The notes: generated from the sequence alone by a model not told the origin. Shown: positions 46,013 to 59,972, numbered from the stretch's first letter. The stretch: DNA of 64,000 nucleotides from Lithobates sylvaticus (GCA_028564925.1 CM053030.1:266020699-266084698), one strand, 5' to 3'. Numbers and translations are program-made.

Positions 46013-46695
46013 GAGTTCTTATTCCTCACAGCATCAACCAATAGTATCCAATCACAATTCATCTTGTCCTTGCCTAACTCTAGCAGCGTAACTAGAGCAG
46101 AGCAACTCCTGATTGGCTGCACCGCAAGTGGAACTCCCGAAAAACAGGAAGGTCCCTCTGCATAATGTGTGTCCGACAGGGTGGAGCGCATCGCTCCCTT
46201 GAACCCTTGAACAAAGGCCTTCATCAACGGGTGAATAAAATGGGCCTAAACAGCCATGCGGTTAGCGTAGCAACTGAGAAGTGGGGAGGTAGACGTTTGG
46301 TCGGATCAGAAGAGGCCAAGAAGGTACCGCTAGCATGTGAAAATGTCTAAGAACCAAGCCCATCTTGGCCAGTTTGGAGCCATCAAAATCACTGTAGCCC
46401 TTTCTACCTTGATCCTGCAAAGCAGGCATGTTAGAAACTTAGGTGGGCGTAATGCATACATAAGTTGTAATTGATCCCACATAGTCATCAGGGCATGTAC
46501 TGTCAACGCTTGAGGATCTCTTGTTCTGGCAGCAAAACAGTCCAGTTTTTTGTTGGACGTGGAAGCCAGGAAAACCACTTCTACAGCCCCCCAACAATAA
46601 CTATTCCTGACAGCTTTCTCAGGCTTTAAAGCATACTCATTTCTACTCAGGGTGGAGCAATAACATTGTTCTACACTACTAAACAGAAAGCATAG
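46013..46695 (-). mobile_element. DIRS-like retroelement fragment (fossil)
   Basis: On the - strand (46690-46335) the frame shows KLDCFAARTRDPQALTVHAL then VILMAPNWPRWAWFLDIF, matching the RNase H region of DIRS-type retroelements. Downstream, HPLMKAFVQGFKGAMRS resembles the start of their tyrosine recombinase. The fragment is short, broken and old. No terminal repeats were found. Confidence 0.6.
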
Positions 46696-46989
46696 CATGT
46701 GATGAGCAAATCAGAACTTGTGAATTTATCTGACAGCACAGAAAACACATGTAATGGCACCAAATACTGCCTAGCTGTTTAAAGGTTTGTGTATTGTGAT
46801 TGGCCACCTTCAAGCTTTACTGTGGCTTTGTGTGTACCTTATTTACCTGAAGATAGATTGCTGAATGACGTAGCTTTTCAGTAACTGCTCTGAACAGATG
46901 GCTACAGTAGGAATATACAACTACAGAATACACAACTTACATTATTCTTTTCCCAAACCAAATGTATACACACATTGATCACACTGTGG
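46696..46989 (-). other. ANKH intron 10 sequence, unassigned
   Basis: No repeat or open frame recognised. Confidence 0.35.
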
Positions 46990-47303
46990 CTAAGGGCTCT
47001 TTTACATGGGGCAGAGCCCGTAAACGGATCTGACTGCTCAGTGGGGATGCTGGCCACTGATCCCCGTTGAGCAGGCGGATGACAGGTCCGTGTCCGCTCC
47101 ACGTATGCAGAGCAGACATGGACACAGCCTGCTTTCCTCTATGGGTGGTCAGGCGTGAACGGATCGCCTGTCCGTTTACATATGTCTGTTATCCTATCCG
47201 CCAAGTGGATGGGGAAAAGATTCCGATGTTTACATCCGTCGCTCCATAGAGGGCAATGAATGGTGCGATCGGGTCCGCCTGAAGAACTGGCAGGGGCCTA
47301 AAA
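46990..47303. mobile_element. MITE-like palindromic repeat
   Basis: Weak inverted ends (AAGGGCTCTTTTACATGGGG and GGCAGGGGCCTAAAA) enclose blocks such as CCGTAAACGGATC and GATCGCCTGTCCG. Resembles Harbinger-like MITEs; no clean duplication. Confidence 0.45.
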
Positions 47304-49047
<1,744 letters not shown>

Positions 49048-49473
49048 TACCCCATACACACGTTCTGACTTTCCGACAACAAAAACGTGGATTTTTTTTT
49101 CCCGAAGGATGTTGGCTCAAACTTGTCTTGCATACACACGGTCAGACAAATGTTGGCCCAAAATTCGGAATGTGAGAACATTGTGACGTACAACACGTAC
49201 AATGAGCCGAGAAAAAGGAAGTTCAATAGCCAGTGCGGCTCCTTCTGCTTGATTCAGAGCATGCGTAAACTTTTGTGCGACGGACTTGTGTACACACGAT
49301 CGGACTTTCCAACAAGTTTTGTTGTCAGAAAATTTGAGAACCTGCTCTCAAACATTTGTTGGCGGAAAGTCTGACAGCAAATGTTCTATGGAGCATACAC
49401 ACGGTCGGACTTTCTGACAACAAGCTCACATCCAACATTTGTTGTCGGAAAGTCAGACCGTGTGTACGTGGCA
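49048..49473. mobile_element. CACACGGTC-type MITE, core type C
   Basis: TTA at 49045-49047 and 49474-49476; arms TACCCCATACACACGTTCTG ... CAGACCGTGTGTACGTGGCA. The core (GAACATTGTGACGTACAAC) differs from types A and B. Only the GAGCATGCGT anchor is common. Confidence 0.8.
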
Positions 49474-49791
49474 TTAGTGTTCAGTGACTACGCACATCAG
49501 TGGTGGATGAATACAGTATGTGGACCCAGCAGATGTACTTTATGTACCCACCATATAAGTGTCCTTAGAGTATATAATGCCACACACTCAGGTGGTATCA
49601 CCATAATACCTGCCAAAATGTGTCCCACATGGGGAGACTAACGTAGGAACCTTGCAGGCACAACTTGTAAGTTTTTTCCTTACTTATGTTAAAACTTCAT
49701 CCAATCATAACACCATGAATAGACACTGGCAGTCACACAATAATCCAGCAACAGTCTAAACCTTTGTCTTTATAACTGTCAATAGCTCTAA

Positions 49792-50200
49792 TGCCCCGTA
49801 CACACGGTCGGATTTTCCGATGGAAAATGTCCTATCGAAATTCCAACCGTGTGTGGGCTCCATTGGACTTTTTCCGTCGGAATTTCTGACGGAAAAAGTT
49901 TGATATCCTGCTCTCAAATTTTCCGACAAGAAAGTCCGATTGGACTTTTTCCGATCGTGTGTAGCGAATTCCGACAGAAAAGTGCCACACATGCTCAGAT
50001 CACATTACAAGACCAAAGCTATTGGCTACTAGCCTCTACGTAGTCCCGTCGTACGCAACGAACGTCACCACGTTCAGAATGATCAGATTTTCCGACAACT
50101 TTGTCCGACCGTGTGTATGCAACACCAGTGTCCGACAAAATCCGTTGGAAAAAATCAGACAGATTTTGTGGTCGTAATTTCCGACCGTGTGTACGGGGCA
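49792..50200. mobile_element. CACACGGTC-type MITE, core type A
   Basis: TAA at 49789-49791 and 50201-50203; arms TGCCCCGTACACACGGTCGG ... CCGACCGTGTGTACGGGGCA, nearly perfect. Core type A. Confidence 0.9.
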
Positions 50201-50203
50201 TAA

Positions 50204-51254
50204 CTCTGTAATTAATGACTAATCATAGATGTTTGAGTCCTACGTATATACTGTAGTATGTATAGACAAAAAAATTGTATGTTCTGGACAGAGTAGGGAA
50301 TAGCTAAGACTCACGTACGGTAATTTATTTGCTGAGTACCATTGGTGAACATTCCTTCACTTCCTGTGAAAACGCAACAGGAAGTTAGAAGAAATTCCCC
50401 AAAGTGAGGGGAATTCCACTTTAGTTGTCCTAGGAATAAATGTACCCATTGGAAAATTTCCCTTCAACCTCTACAAATAGAGGGTCTACTGCTTTCCCAA
50501 TCTATCCAAAACTAAAAGGAAGAAAAAAGAAAAATACCTAGAGACACGCTTTAAATATAGGTATTACATATGTATAGTTATGTAGTTACTGAATTTAATA
50601 TATAAATTTGGGAGGTGAAAAAAGTTAAATTTACAGTGTATGTAAAAAACTCTGATTTGCTCCCTTTTGGTCTAATTTACAATTTTTCAAGCATATTGTT
50701 ATTTTGTTATATCTGTTCAATAAGTGTAAAAAGTAACTGTTAATGCTGGTAGAAATTTAGTGATAATAACTTCCTGTACACTCTACCTGTGCTGCATTCT
50801 TATCATTCAGCAGTATTATTAGTCCTCCCATTTCTCTTTGAGGACTACAGAAAACATCCCCACATATGTTATGGAGATGGGTGGGGGTTTTTGGAAGTCA
50901 TAATACACTCCCTGATCTAAGGTGACAATGCTGCCCCTCTATAGATACAATACAGTAAGTGAGTGTTGTCACCCTATAACAGGAAGTGTGTTATTGGGAG
51001 GATCATCTGGTGAAAATAAAGAAAAAAGCGCCTGAAAAAAGAAAGCTCATGCAGCCTCCACATCCAATGGCTGGTACATTTTTGGTTTGGATACAATTTA
51101 GGCTGCAGAACAGTGAAATATTTGGAATCAGTAGACATACACGGCCATTTCAGATATATAATGTATAATGTCAGCCTCAAATTACTAAAAAAATATAAAA
51201 TGCCAAACTCTGCCACCCATAAGTACCCGGTACATGCTTCTGTCTTCTGGTGTC
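50204..51254 (-). other. ANKH intron 9 sequence
   Basis: A short AACAGGAAGTTAGAAGAAATTCCCC tract (50370-50430) resembles a MITE end. Otherwise unassigned. Confidence 0.4.
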
Positions 51255-51258
51255 TTAA

Positions 51259-51681
51259 GCCCCATACACACGGTCGGATTTTCCGATGGATTTTGTCCTA
51301 TCAGACAATGTTGTCGGAAAGTCCGACCGTGTGTAGGCACCATCGGACAGTTTCCATCGGATTGTCTGACGGACAAAGTCCTATCTCCTGCTGGATAGAT
51401 TTTTTGACAACAAAGTCCGATCACACCAATTCCGATCGTGTGTAGCGAATTCCGACGGACAAAGTGCTACGCATGCTCAGATCACATTACAAGACCAAAG
51501 CTATTGGCTACTAGCCTCTACGTAGTCCCGTCGTAGGCAACAAACGTCACCACGTTCAGAATGATCGGATTTTTCGACAACTTTGTCCGACCGTGTGTAC
51601 GCAAAACCAACATCGGACAAAGTACGACGGACATGATCTGACAGACCTGTTCCTCGGATAATCCGCGCGTGTGTATGGGGC
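51259..51681. mobile_element. CACACGGTC-type MITE, core type A
   Basis: TTAA at 51255-51258 and 51682-51685; arms GCCCCATACACACGGTCGGA ... CGTGTGTATGGGGC. The core is nearly identical to 45585-46008. Confidence 0.88.
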
Positions 51682-51685
51682 TTAA

Positions 51686-52075
51686 ATGTGTATAATGCAA
51701 ATTTTTTTTTACTCTGGTTTAAAACCAATGTATAGTCTTTTCAATTTTATTTTATAATAATCTGAATATGGTCAGCTTGAAGTAAGTTACATCATCAAAA
51801 GTGATACATTTTGTACAAAACCTTGTTTCTATGTATAGTTTGTAATGTAACATGTAAATGGTGGTAATCATATATCCTTGTAACACCAACTCTGCTTTTA
51901 GCTTTGCGTTGTACAAAATGTTTTTACTTCACTGTTCCTTCTAACCAAGTCTATAAGTCTATAAGTCAGCCTACCTAGTGAACATTCTTTGTGTGGCTCA
52001 TATTTTATCAACAGTTGAACAGCAGAAGTCTTAGTGGTTGCGATGAATGAATAACAGAGCTCCTTAAAAGAGAAG
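51686..52075 (-). other. ANKH intron 9 sequence, unassigned
   Basis: No recognised repeat or open frame. Confidence 0.4.
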
Positions 52076-52731
52076 CATGGGAATTGTTTTTTTAAAGAAT
52101 TAGACTTACCTAGGTGGATGCAGCATCGGTTTCTCGCCGGCTCTAAAGCCTTGTACACATGATCAGATTGTTGGCCAACAAAGCGTCAGACTTTTGTCCG
52201 AAGGGCGTGTGCCAGGAACTTGTACACAATTGTCAGCCAACAAACACGAACGTAGTGATGTACTACGAGGAATTTCAGCTCTTGAGCGCCACCCTTTGGG
52301 CACCTTCTGCTAATGTCGTGTTTGGTGAGCATTGATTCTGAGCATGCGTGTTTGTACTTTCAATTTTTGTGTGACGGACTTGTGTACAGACGATAGGAAA
52401 ATCAGACAACAGACCGTTGTCCCCCGAAAATTTACTAGCCTGCCATCCAACATTTGTTGGCGGAAAGTTGGACAACAATTGCCTGATGGAGCATACTAAT
52501 GGTCGAATTTTAGGCCTACAGTCTGTCATCACCCAATTCCCTGCCGAAAATCCAATCGTGTGTACACGGCTTTAGACTGAGAACCGATTGATCAAACAAT
52601 GCTGATCTCTCGGTTCCCAGAGCTCTGTGAGCTGCCTGCTCTGCCCCCCCCCCCCCCCCCGCACTCCTGTGATCAACAGTAGAAGTACAGCCAAACAAGC
52701 TTTGGCTGTACTTCTCTTTTAAAATGGTTAT
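52076..52731. mobile_element. MITE (TTTTAAAGAATTAGACTTACC end) hosting another MITE
   Basis: The right end GGCTGTACTTCTCTTTTAAA is preceded by a hairpin (GTACAGCCAAACAAGCTTTGGCTGTAC). The sequence is interrupted at 52147-52571. It resembles 5830-5970. A C-run lies at 52642-52660. Confidence 0.55.
52147..52571. mobile_element. CACACGGTC-type MITE, core type D, nested
   Basis: Arms AGCCTTGTACACATGATCAG ... CCAATCGTGTGTACACGGCT, the most diverged of the set. The core CGTAGTGATGTACTACG is found only here. Flanked by TAA and TTA. Confidence 0.75.
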
Positions 52732-52836
52732 TCTACAAATCTCTTTATTATATTAAAAGCGTGAATTGCTTTAAAAGGAACTTGTCATTGCTAACTTGTT
52801 TTTGATTGTGGAGATCCAAGTTTACTGGGCACTTAA

Positions 52837-53815
52837 ACCCCCCTCCTGCCCAGACCAATTTTCAGCTTTCAGTGCTCTCACACTTTGAATGACAATTGCG
52901 CGGTCATACAACACTGTACCCAAATTACATTTTTATCATTTTTTTTTCCACAAATAGAGCTTTCTTTTGGTGGTATTTAATCACAGCTGGGGTTTTTATT
53001 TTTTGCTAAACAATAAAAGATGGAAAATTTGAAAAAAAAAAAAAAAAAAATCATGTTTAATAGTTTGTTATAAAAATTTGCAAACAGGTAATTTTCTGCT
53101 TCATTGATATGCGCTGATGAGGCGGCACTGGTGGGCACTGATAGGCTGCACTGGTGGGCACTGATAGGCACAGTTAAGGCGGCACTGATAGGCACAGATA
53201 AGGTGGCACTGATGAGGACAGATAAGTCGGTACTGATGGGCACAGATAAGGCGGCACTGATTGCCACTGATAAGATGGCACTGATGGTGGCACGGATGGG
53301 CACTGATAGGTGGCACTGATAGGCGGCACTGATGGGCACTGATAGGTGGCACTGATAGGCGGCACTGTTCCTCAGGCACTGACTGTGGGCACTGATAGGT
53401 GGCACTGTGGGCACTGACAGATGGCACTGTGGGCACTGATGGGTGGCGCTGGTGGGCGGCACTGTTGCCTAATGGTAGGGGGCATAGGTGGGCACTGAGG
53501 GGCTGGCTGTAGCTTGCAGTGATCGGGACTGATGTCCCGATCACTGCCGCCGGTTATCGGCTTTTTTTTTTCTCCTCGCGCTAGCCAATTACCGGCTGTG
53601 TTGACATCACGTGATCAGTTGTCATTGGCTCACAGCTGATCACGTGGTAAGGGTCGGGATCGACCCCTTACTCGGATCGGTGATCCAGCGAGTCTCACAG
53701 TCCCTTCAGGGGGCGCGCAGGCCGCTCGTGCACGGGACGACATCATAGGATGTAGTCCCGGCAAAGCAGGTCCGCGCTGTAGCCGTCATTCGGCTATAGC
53801 GTGGATCTCAAGAAG
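52837..53815 (+). mobile_element. TTAA-flanked ranid-type repeat, copy 6, with internal minisatellite
   Basis: TTAA at 52833-52836 and 53816-53819. Family phrase near 52950; tandem array of GGCACTGATGGGCACTGATA units at about 53115-53500. The - strand open frames here (up to 161 codons, Ser/Ala/Pro/Cys-rich) are products of the array. Confidence 0.8.
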
Positions 53816-54044
53816 TTAATTCAGATTAGTGAATCAGAAGGTAGTGAAATAAGGATACAATCAAAGCCCCTGAGCATGTGCCTTCAAAAACAACTAAGCA
53901 ACAGGAACCTAACTTATCTAACTTTACAGGTAAACATTGCAATAGCCCAAAATAGTACTTGATCTTTTTTCAAGTTGGTAACTGTGAAATCTTAGATCTT
54001 GTCCCTAACTGCCTGTTCTAACCAGATCAGGAGGTCAAGGGCTT

Positions 54045-54529
54045 AAAGGAGTTGTAAAGGCAGAAGTTTTTTTTTATCTTAATGCATTCTATGTAGAAGC
54101 CTCCCCAGCACCCCCCCCCCCCCCAATTACCTACCTGACCTCTTTCTCTCTCTAGCAATGTCCACGATCCCCTCAGCCATCCAGAACACTCCTTCTGATT
54201 GGCTGAGACAGAGCAGCGGCGCTATTGGCTCCCGCGACTGTCACTCAAAGTCTGTCAGCCAGACAGGGGAGAGAGGGGGCGGGGCCATGTCAGGGCTCCG
54301 TGTCTGAATGGATACAGCAAGATCTGACTTGGCTTAGGTGCCCCCTGTAGCAAGCTGCTGGCTGAGGGGCACTAAAAGGAAGGAGGGGCTAGGAGCAGCA
54401 AAGAGGGACCCGAGAAGAGGAGGATCTGGGCTGCTCTGTGCAAAACCAACTGCCCAGAAGAGGTAAGTAGGTAAGTACAACATGTTTGTTTTTTTTTGTT
54501 TTTTTTTAGCGAGCCTTTACAATCACTTT
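54045..54529. mobile_element. MITE (TTAAAGGAGTTGTAAAGGC ends)
   Basis: Ends TTAAAGGAGTTGTAAAGGC and GCCTTTACAATCACTTTAA; a C-run at 54110-54124. Same superfamily as 38754-39249. Confidence 0.75.
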
Positions 54530-54570
54530 AAATCCATACAAGTTTCTCAAAAAAGGTCACCAAACTGGTT

Positions 54571-54764
54571 TAAGGTAGAACTAAACTCTCCTATCTTTTA
54601 CAGCCAAGAAAGCTGCCATCTTAGCCTCTGTTTGATCTGCAGTACAATTAGCTATGACACCAGCCATTTGATGGCTTTACAGTTTGGGTGAGGGCTTACA
54701 TATGCACTCTAGAAACTAACAGTTATTGGGAAGCAGTTCAGTTGGTGGGTTTAGTTCTGCTTTA
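54571..54764. mobile_element. MITE (TTAAGGTAGAACTAAAC ends)
   Basis: Ends TAAGGTAGAACTAAACTC and GTTTAGTTCTGCTTTAAG. It shares AAGAAAGCTGCCATCTTAG with 11946-12171 (inverted). Confidence 0.65.
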
Positions 54765-56017
54765 AGTACTACATGCATTGTTAACACTTTACAGCAATGG
54801 CCAAAAATTTTGAGAATGACACAAATATTAATTTTCACACACCAGTAGCAGCTCCACTGTTTTCAGCACAGGTCGCAAAGTGACCAGGGACCTCAGGCCT
54901 CCAGGTGGTGGGATACCACAGCCGTGGCCAAAAGTTTTGAGAATGACACATATATTCTTTTTCACAAAGTCTGCTACTTCAGTGTTTTTAGATCTTTTTG
55001 TCAGATGTTCCTATGGTATACTAACCTATAATTACAAGCATTTCATAAGTGTCAAAAGCTTTTATTGACAATTATATTAAGTTTATGCAAAGTCAATATT
55101 TTCAGTGTTGACCCTTCTTTTTCAAGACCTTTGCAATTCACCCTGGCATGCTGTCAATCAACTTCTGGGCCACATCCTGATTGGTGGCAGCCCATTCTTG
55201 CATAATCAATGCCCGTCTCTTGAGGACTAATCACAAGTTCTCAATGGAATTAGGGTCTGGGGAGTTTCCTGGCCATGGAACTAACAATTTTGATGTTATG
55301 TTTCCCAAGCCACTTAGTTATCATTTCTGCCTTAAAGCAAGGTGCTCCATCATGCTGGAAAAGGCATTGTTAGTCGCCAAACTGTTCTTGGATAGTTGGG
55401 AAAAGTTGTTCTCGGGGGATGTTTTTGTACCATTCTTTATTCATGGCATCGTGTTCTTAGACAAAAATGTGAGTGAGAGCACTCCCTTGGCTTAAAATCA
55501 ACCCCACACATGAATGGTCTCAGGATGCATTACTGTTGGCATGACACAGGACTGATGGTAGTGCTCACCTTTTCTTCTCTGTGCAAGGTTTTTTCCGGAT
55601 GCCTCAAACAACTGGAAAGGCGATACATCAGATAAAATGACTACTCCATTCCTTAGCTGTCCAATCCCTGTACCTTTTGCAGAATATCTGTCCCTGATGT
55701 TTTTTCTGGAGAGAAGTGGCTTCTTTGCTGCCCTTCTTGACACCAGACCATCCTCCAAAAGTGTTTGCCTCACTGTGTGTGCAGATGCACTCACAACTGC
55801 CTGCTGCCATTCCTGAGCAAGCTCTGCACTGGTCGTGCCCCTATTCCGTAGCTGGATCAACTGTAGGACGCTTGCTGGACTTTCTTGGGCGCCCTGAAGC
55901 CTTTTTCACAAATGCAGTGGAAATGTTTTTATGGGAGTTAAGTTAATTTTCATGGCAAAGAGGGACTTTGCAATTAATTGCAAATCATCTGATCACTCTT
56001 CATAACATTCTGGAGTA

Positions 56018-56759
56018 CCGTATTTATCGGCGTATAACACGCACCTTTTCCCCCTTAAAATACCCCCCCAAAAAAAATGACAAAAATGGCAAGCGCCGCG
56101 GAAAAATAGCGAGCGCTGCCGAAAAAACCCGAAGCAGCGCCGGAATAGACCGAGCAGACTGTTCGGCTCTGCTCGTAGTCCCGCCTCCCTGCGCTCGCTC
56201 CTGAAACAGCAGGGAGGCGGGACCACGAGCGGAGCTGAACAGTCGACTCTGCCTTTTCCGGGAGTGCTTTGGTCTTTTTCGGCCGCGCTTCGGGCTTTGT
56301 CGGCGGCGCACGCAACAGAGAGTCTCGGCGGCGGGAAATTTAAACCCGGACCGGACTTCTAATGACGCTGGCAAGTTGCAGAGAAACTGGGCATGCTGCA
56401 ATGACGCTGGGCAAGCTGCAATGACGCTGGGCAAGCTGCAATGACACTGGGCAAGGCTGCAAATGCCGCTGGGCAAGGCTGCAAATGACACTGGGCAAGG
56501 CTGCAAATGACGCTGGGCAAGGCTGCAATGACGCTGGGCAAGGCTGCAATGATGCTAGGCAAGGCTGCAATGACGCTGGGCAAGCTGCAATGACACTGGG
56601 CAAGGCTGCAAATGACGCTGGGCAAGCTGCAAATGACGCTTAAATGTAAGTTTTTTTTTTCCCTAAACTTCCCTCCTAAAACTTTTTTTCCTTAAAATGC
56701 CCTCCTAAACTTGGGGTGCGTGTTATACGCCGGTGCGTGTTATACGCCGATAAATACGG
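56018..56759. mobile_element. Mariner-like non-autonomous element (CCGTATTTATCGGCG ends)
   Basis: Near-perfect inverted ends CCGTATTTATCGGCGTATAA and TTATACGCCGATAAATACGG sit at TA (56016-56017; 56760-56761), inside the family C Tc1. Positions 56365-56640 hold a tandem array with unit AATGACGCTGGGCAAGCTGC. Open frames on the - strand here are array products. Confidence 0.88.
56365..56640. repeat. 20-21-bp minisatellite
   Basis: Thirteen or so copies of AATGACGCTGGGCAAG(G)CTGC with single-base variants (GACACT, GATGCT, GCCGCT). Confidence 0.85.
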
Positions 56760-56899
56760 TATATGCAAATTGCCATCATAAAAACTAAGGCAGCAGACTT
56801 TGTGTAAATGTAATATTTGTGTCATTCTCAAAACATTTGCCCATGGCTGTAACTTTTGCCCTTAAATGTGTCTTTTAGCAGTTACAATATGCATGGTTA

Positions 56900-57094
<195 letters not shown>

Positions 57095-57224
57095 TTAGAA
57101 CATGTGAAGAAAAGCATTTTCATGACTTACAAAAAGAAGGGCATATGTTCCAACTTAAACACTAACATTTCAACAGTAGACATAGCCTTCTTATAGTTTC
57201 AGAAACGACTAAAAAAACAATATA

Positions 57225-58932
57225 TCTGGTTGGTTGATATTTTCTAATTTGCCGCTCATAAAATATCAAGCCTCCACCGCGCCAATCACTCCAACAATGA
57301 GTGGATGAGTGTGTGTGTGTGTGTGTATGTGCACCACACCCCTATCTCCAATTAAACTAGTGAAAACAAACAGCAGCTGCTCTAAAAAATATGTGTAAAC
57401 AACAAAATAGATTATAATCACACGTGTAGTGACATATAGGTGTATGAAAATATAATCCAGCAGCGCTCAAACAAAAAGTGCTGAAATGAGTGAATACCAT
57501 ACACTGTGTAAAAGATCATACATAAGTGAATAATTCAAATAAATAACACCACGTGAAATGATATTATCATAAAGACACAAATAAAGTCCATATATAACTG
57601 TGCTGGAAAAAAATTTAAATCAATCTTCAAAAGGAAATAAATCCACCAAAGTAAATCCAATAAATAATCGTTCAAATCCTCCACCACACCGACGTGCCTT
57701 ATAAACCCTCTCCCAGTGAGACCGCACTCACCAGATGGTGATGCCTCCCACTCTCGTGTTAGGCAAATGATCAATTTAACCACCCCTGGGTTACTGGTAC
57801 GATCACTCCAAGGAATATCTTGCCATATGTGAAAATATAAAATAAATGGTGCTCCACATAGCGTAACTCTGTGATAAACAATTTATTCTAAAAATCTCCG
57901 CACTCACACTTCAAAAATTACACTCACATGTTTATCCAATAAAAATCAGCAAAACACAGCAGAAATCCACAGCAAACTGGAGTAGAAAGATGTGCTGGCA
58001 AAATGCAGGTAGGGTCACTCAGGAAGCTAAATTCTTAATGCAATATATCTCACCACCTTCCCACGAGCTGCTCCTAGTATGGGTTCTCCTTGAAACAGAT
58101 CACCAACAACTGAAGACTGCAGCAGTGAGCAGAGATAGAGGTATTTGCAAGCACGCCAGGTATAGTAATGGCTCTGCTTGCAAATACCTCTATCTCTGCT
58201 CACTGCTGCAGTCTTCAGTTGTTGGTGATCTGTTTCAAGGAGAACCCATACTAGGAGCAGCTCGTGGGAAGGTGGTGAGATATATTGCATTAAGAATTTA
58301 GCTTCCTGAGTGACCCTACCTGCATTTTGCCAGCACATCTTTCTACTCCAGTTTGCTGTGGATTTCTGCTGTGTTTTGCTGATTTTTATTGGATAAACAT
58401 GTGAGTGTAATTTTTGAAGTGTGAGTGCGGAGATTTTTAGAATAAATTGTTTATCACAGAGTTACGCTATGTGGAGCACCATTTATTTTATATTTTCACA
58501 TATGGCAAGATATTCCTTGGAGTGATCGTACCAGTAACCCAGGGGTGGTTAAATTGATCATTTGCCTAACACGAGAGTGGAAGGCAACACCATCTGGTGA
58601 GTGCGGTCTCACTGGGAGAGGGTTTATAAGGCACGTCGGTGTGGTGGAAGATTTGAACGATTATTTATTGGATTTACTTTGGTGGATTTATTTCCTTTTG
58701 AAGATTGATTTAAAAAAATGTTTCCAGCACAGTTATATATGGACTTTATTTGTGTCTTTATGATAATATCATTTCACGTGGTGTTATTTATTTGAATTAT
58801 TCACTTATGTATGATCTTTTACACAGTGTATGGTATTCACTCATTTCAGCACTTTTTGTTTGAGCGCTGCTGGATTATATTTTCATACACCTATATGTCA
58901 CTACACGTGTGATTATAATCTATTTTGTTGTT
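57225..58932. mobile_element. Retroposon-like insertion forming a ~1.5 kb near-perfect palindrome
   Basis: Identical TAAAAAAACAATATA at 57210-57224 and 58933-58947 (15 bp). From 57397 the sequence is mirrored: left arm 57397-58153, loop about 21 bp (58154-58174), right arm 58175-58932. Only scattered mismatches are seen (for example GATGCCTCCC against GTTGCCTTCC). About 170 bp at the left (57225-57396), with (GT)n at 57308-57326, are unpaired. The matching open frames 57990-58301 (+) and 58338-58027 (-) are the same sequence read from each arm, not genes. Confidence 0.85.
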
Positions 58933-58994
58933 TAAAAAAACAATATAGCTTTTTAGGGAAAATACTAATTTATCTGTCTGCCATAAACATAAAT

Positions 58995-59372
58995 AAAGCC
59001 TACGTTTACCTAAAAAATAAAAATCAGCACAAGGGACATTGAATGAATGAAACAGGATCTATAAATGGAGGATGGGCAGATGATTTAAAGGTCCCCCATC
59101 TCCATTCATAGATTGTGTTTCAGTCGTACAAGCTGCAGTAAAAGTTTCTTCTATGTATGGAGGATGTGGGCGGAAAGAGCAGGCGCAGTCAGGCACTCTT
59201 GATGAAAGCCTGTCACAGCTCCATTAGTTCTATCATCCCCCCCAATCAGAAGATTACGGCAAGGGGAGGGGGCAATGAAGGAGGTAGACATCGGCAAAAG
59301 GAGGACAGAGCAGCACAAGGGACACATCTTACTGAATGTATGTAATGTTTTTTTTAGGTAAACTTAGGCTTT
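58995..59372. mobile_element. MITE (AAAGCCTACGTTTACCTAA ends)
   Basis: Ends AAAGCCTACGTTTACCTAAA and TTTTAGGTAAACTTAGGCTTT. Non-coding, 378 bp. Confidence 0.7.
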
Positions 59373-59729
59373 CAATTTGAATGGGCATTGCAATAATGAC
59401 GGCTTTAGTTGTGTCCTTCAGTTGGTCAAGTAACCTTCGGATAACATCACATGTACAGCAGGTATGGGCCAGTTATACCTAAATAAACTGGGATGCAGGC
59501 TGGGTTGCAACCAATACCTCTGTAATCTAGTTCAAGTTCAGGAGAGACTCCTGAGCCATGCAACCCAATTTATTTTCTACTTGTAACTTCCTTTAACTGC
59601 TTCCGGACCAGGTTGTGGGTATAGGGATATTTAAGGCTTCTTGCACAGGATTCCTAAAATTTGTAAATTAGTAAAAACACCTGATTTACACATTCTTACA
59701 CATATTGAAAATACTTTATGGGACACATA
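59373..59729 (-). other. ANKH intron 8 sequence, unassigned
   Basis: About 59594 (TAACTGCTTCCGGACC) resembles the start of a TTAA-family repeat that fades within 60 bp. Confidence 0.4.
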
Positions 59730-59972
59730 GGGGGTTATTTACTAAAGGAACTTCCAAGTTTTGCACTGCAAGTGCACTTGGAAGTGCAGTCGCTGTAGAT
59801 CCGAGGGGGACATGCAAGGAAAATAAAAAACAGCATTTTAGCTTGCACATGATTGGATGATAAAATCAGCAGAGCTTCCACTCATTTCAGGTCTACCCCT
59901 TAGATTTAGAGCGACTGCACTTTCAAGTGCACTTGCAGTGAAAAGTGGATTTGCCTTTCGTAAATAACTCCC
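59730..59972. mobile_element. MITE (GGGGGTTATTTACTAAAGG ends), short copy 1
   Basis: Same family as 26178-28030 without insertion. Core GTGCACTTGGAAGTGCAGTC. About 243 bp. Confidence 0.8.

Larger units (their letters stand above)
54792..56849 (-). mobile_element. Tc1-like transposon, family C, split by a mariner-like element
   Basis: The right end CCATGGCTG lies before TA (56850-56851); the left end CAGCAATGGCCAAAAATTTT follows TA (54790-54791). The left terminal motif is repeated at 54919 (CAGCCGTGGCCAAAAGTTTT), so the left end is partly duplicated. A transposase fragment on the - strand (55860-55498) reads MIQLRNRGTTSAELAQEW ... HTVRQTLLEDGLVSRRAAKK, the second half of the DNA-binding domain and start of the catalytic domain. 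The rest is frame-broken. Confidence 0.8.

Noticed and set aside
52977-53544. Reverse-strand frames of 147-161 codons rich in Ser, Ala, Pro and Cys
   Set aside because: They read the GGCACTGAT array of a TTAA-family repeat; the array in copy 2 (5190-5470) gives the same kind of frame.
56024-56625. Reverse-strand frames of 86-160 codons
   Set aside because: Product of the GGGCAAGCTGCAATGACGCT array within the mariner-like element.
57990-58338. Two facing, nearly identical 103-codon frames
   Set aside because: They are the same sequence read from each arm of the palindrome, not a gene pair.
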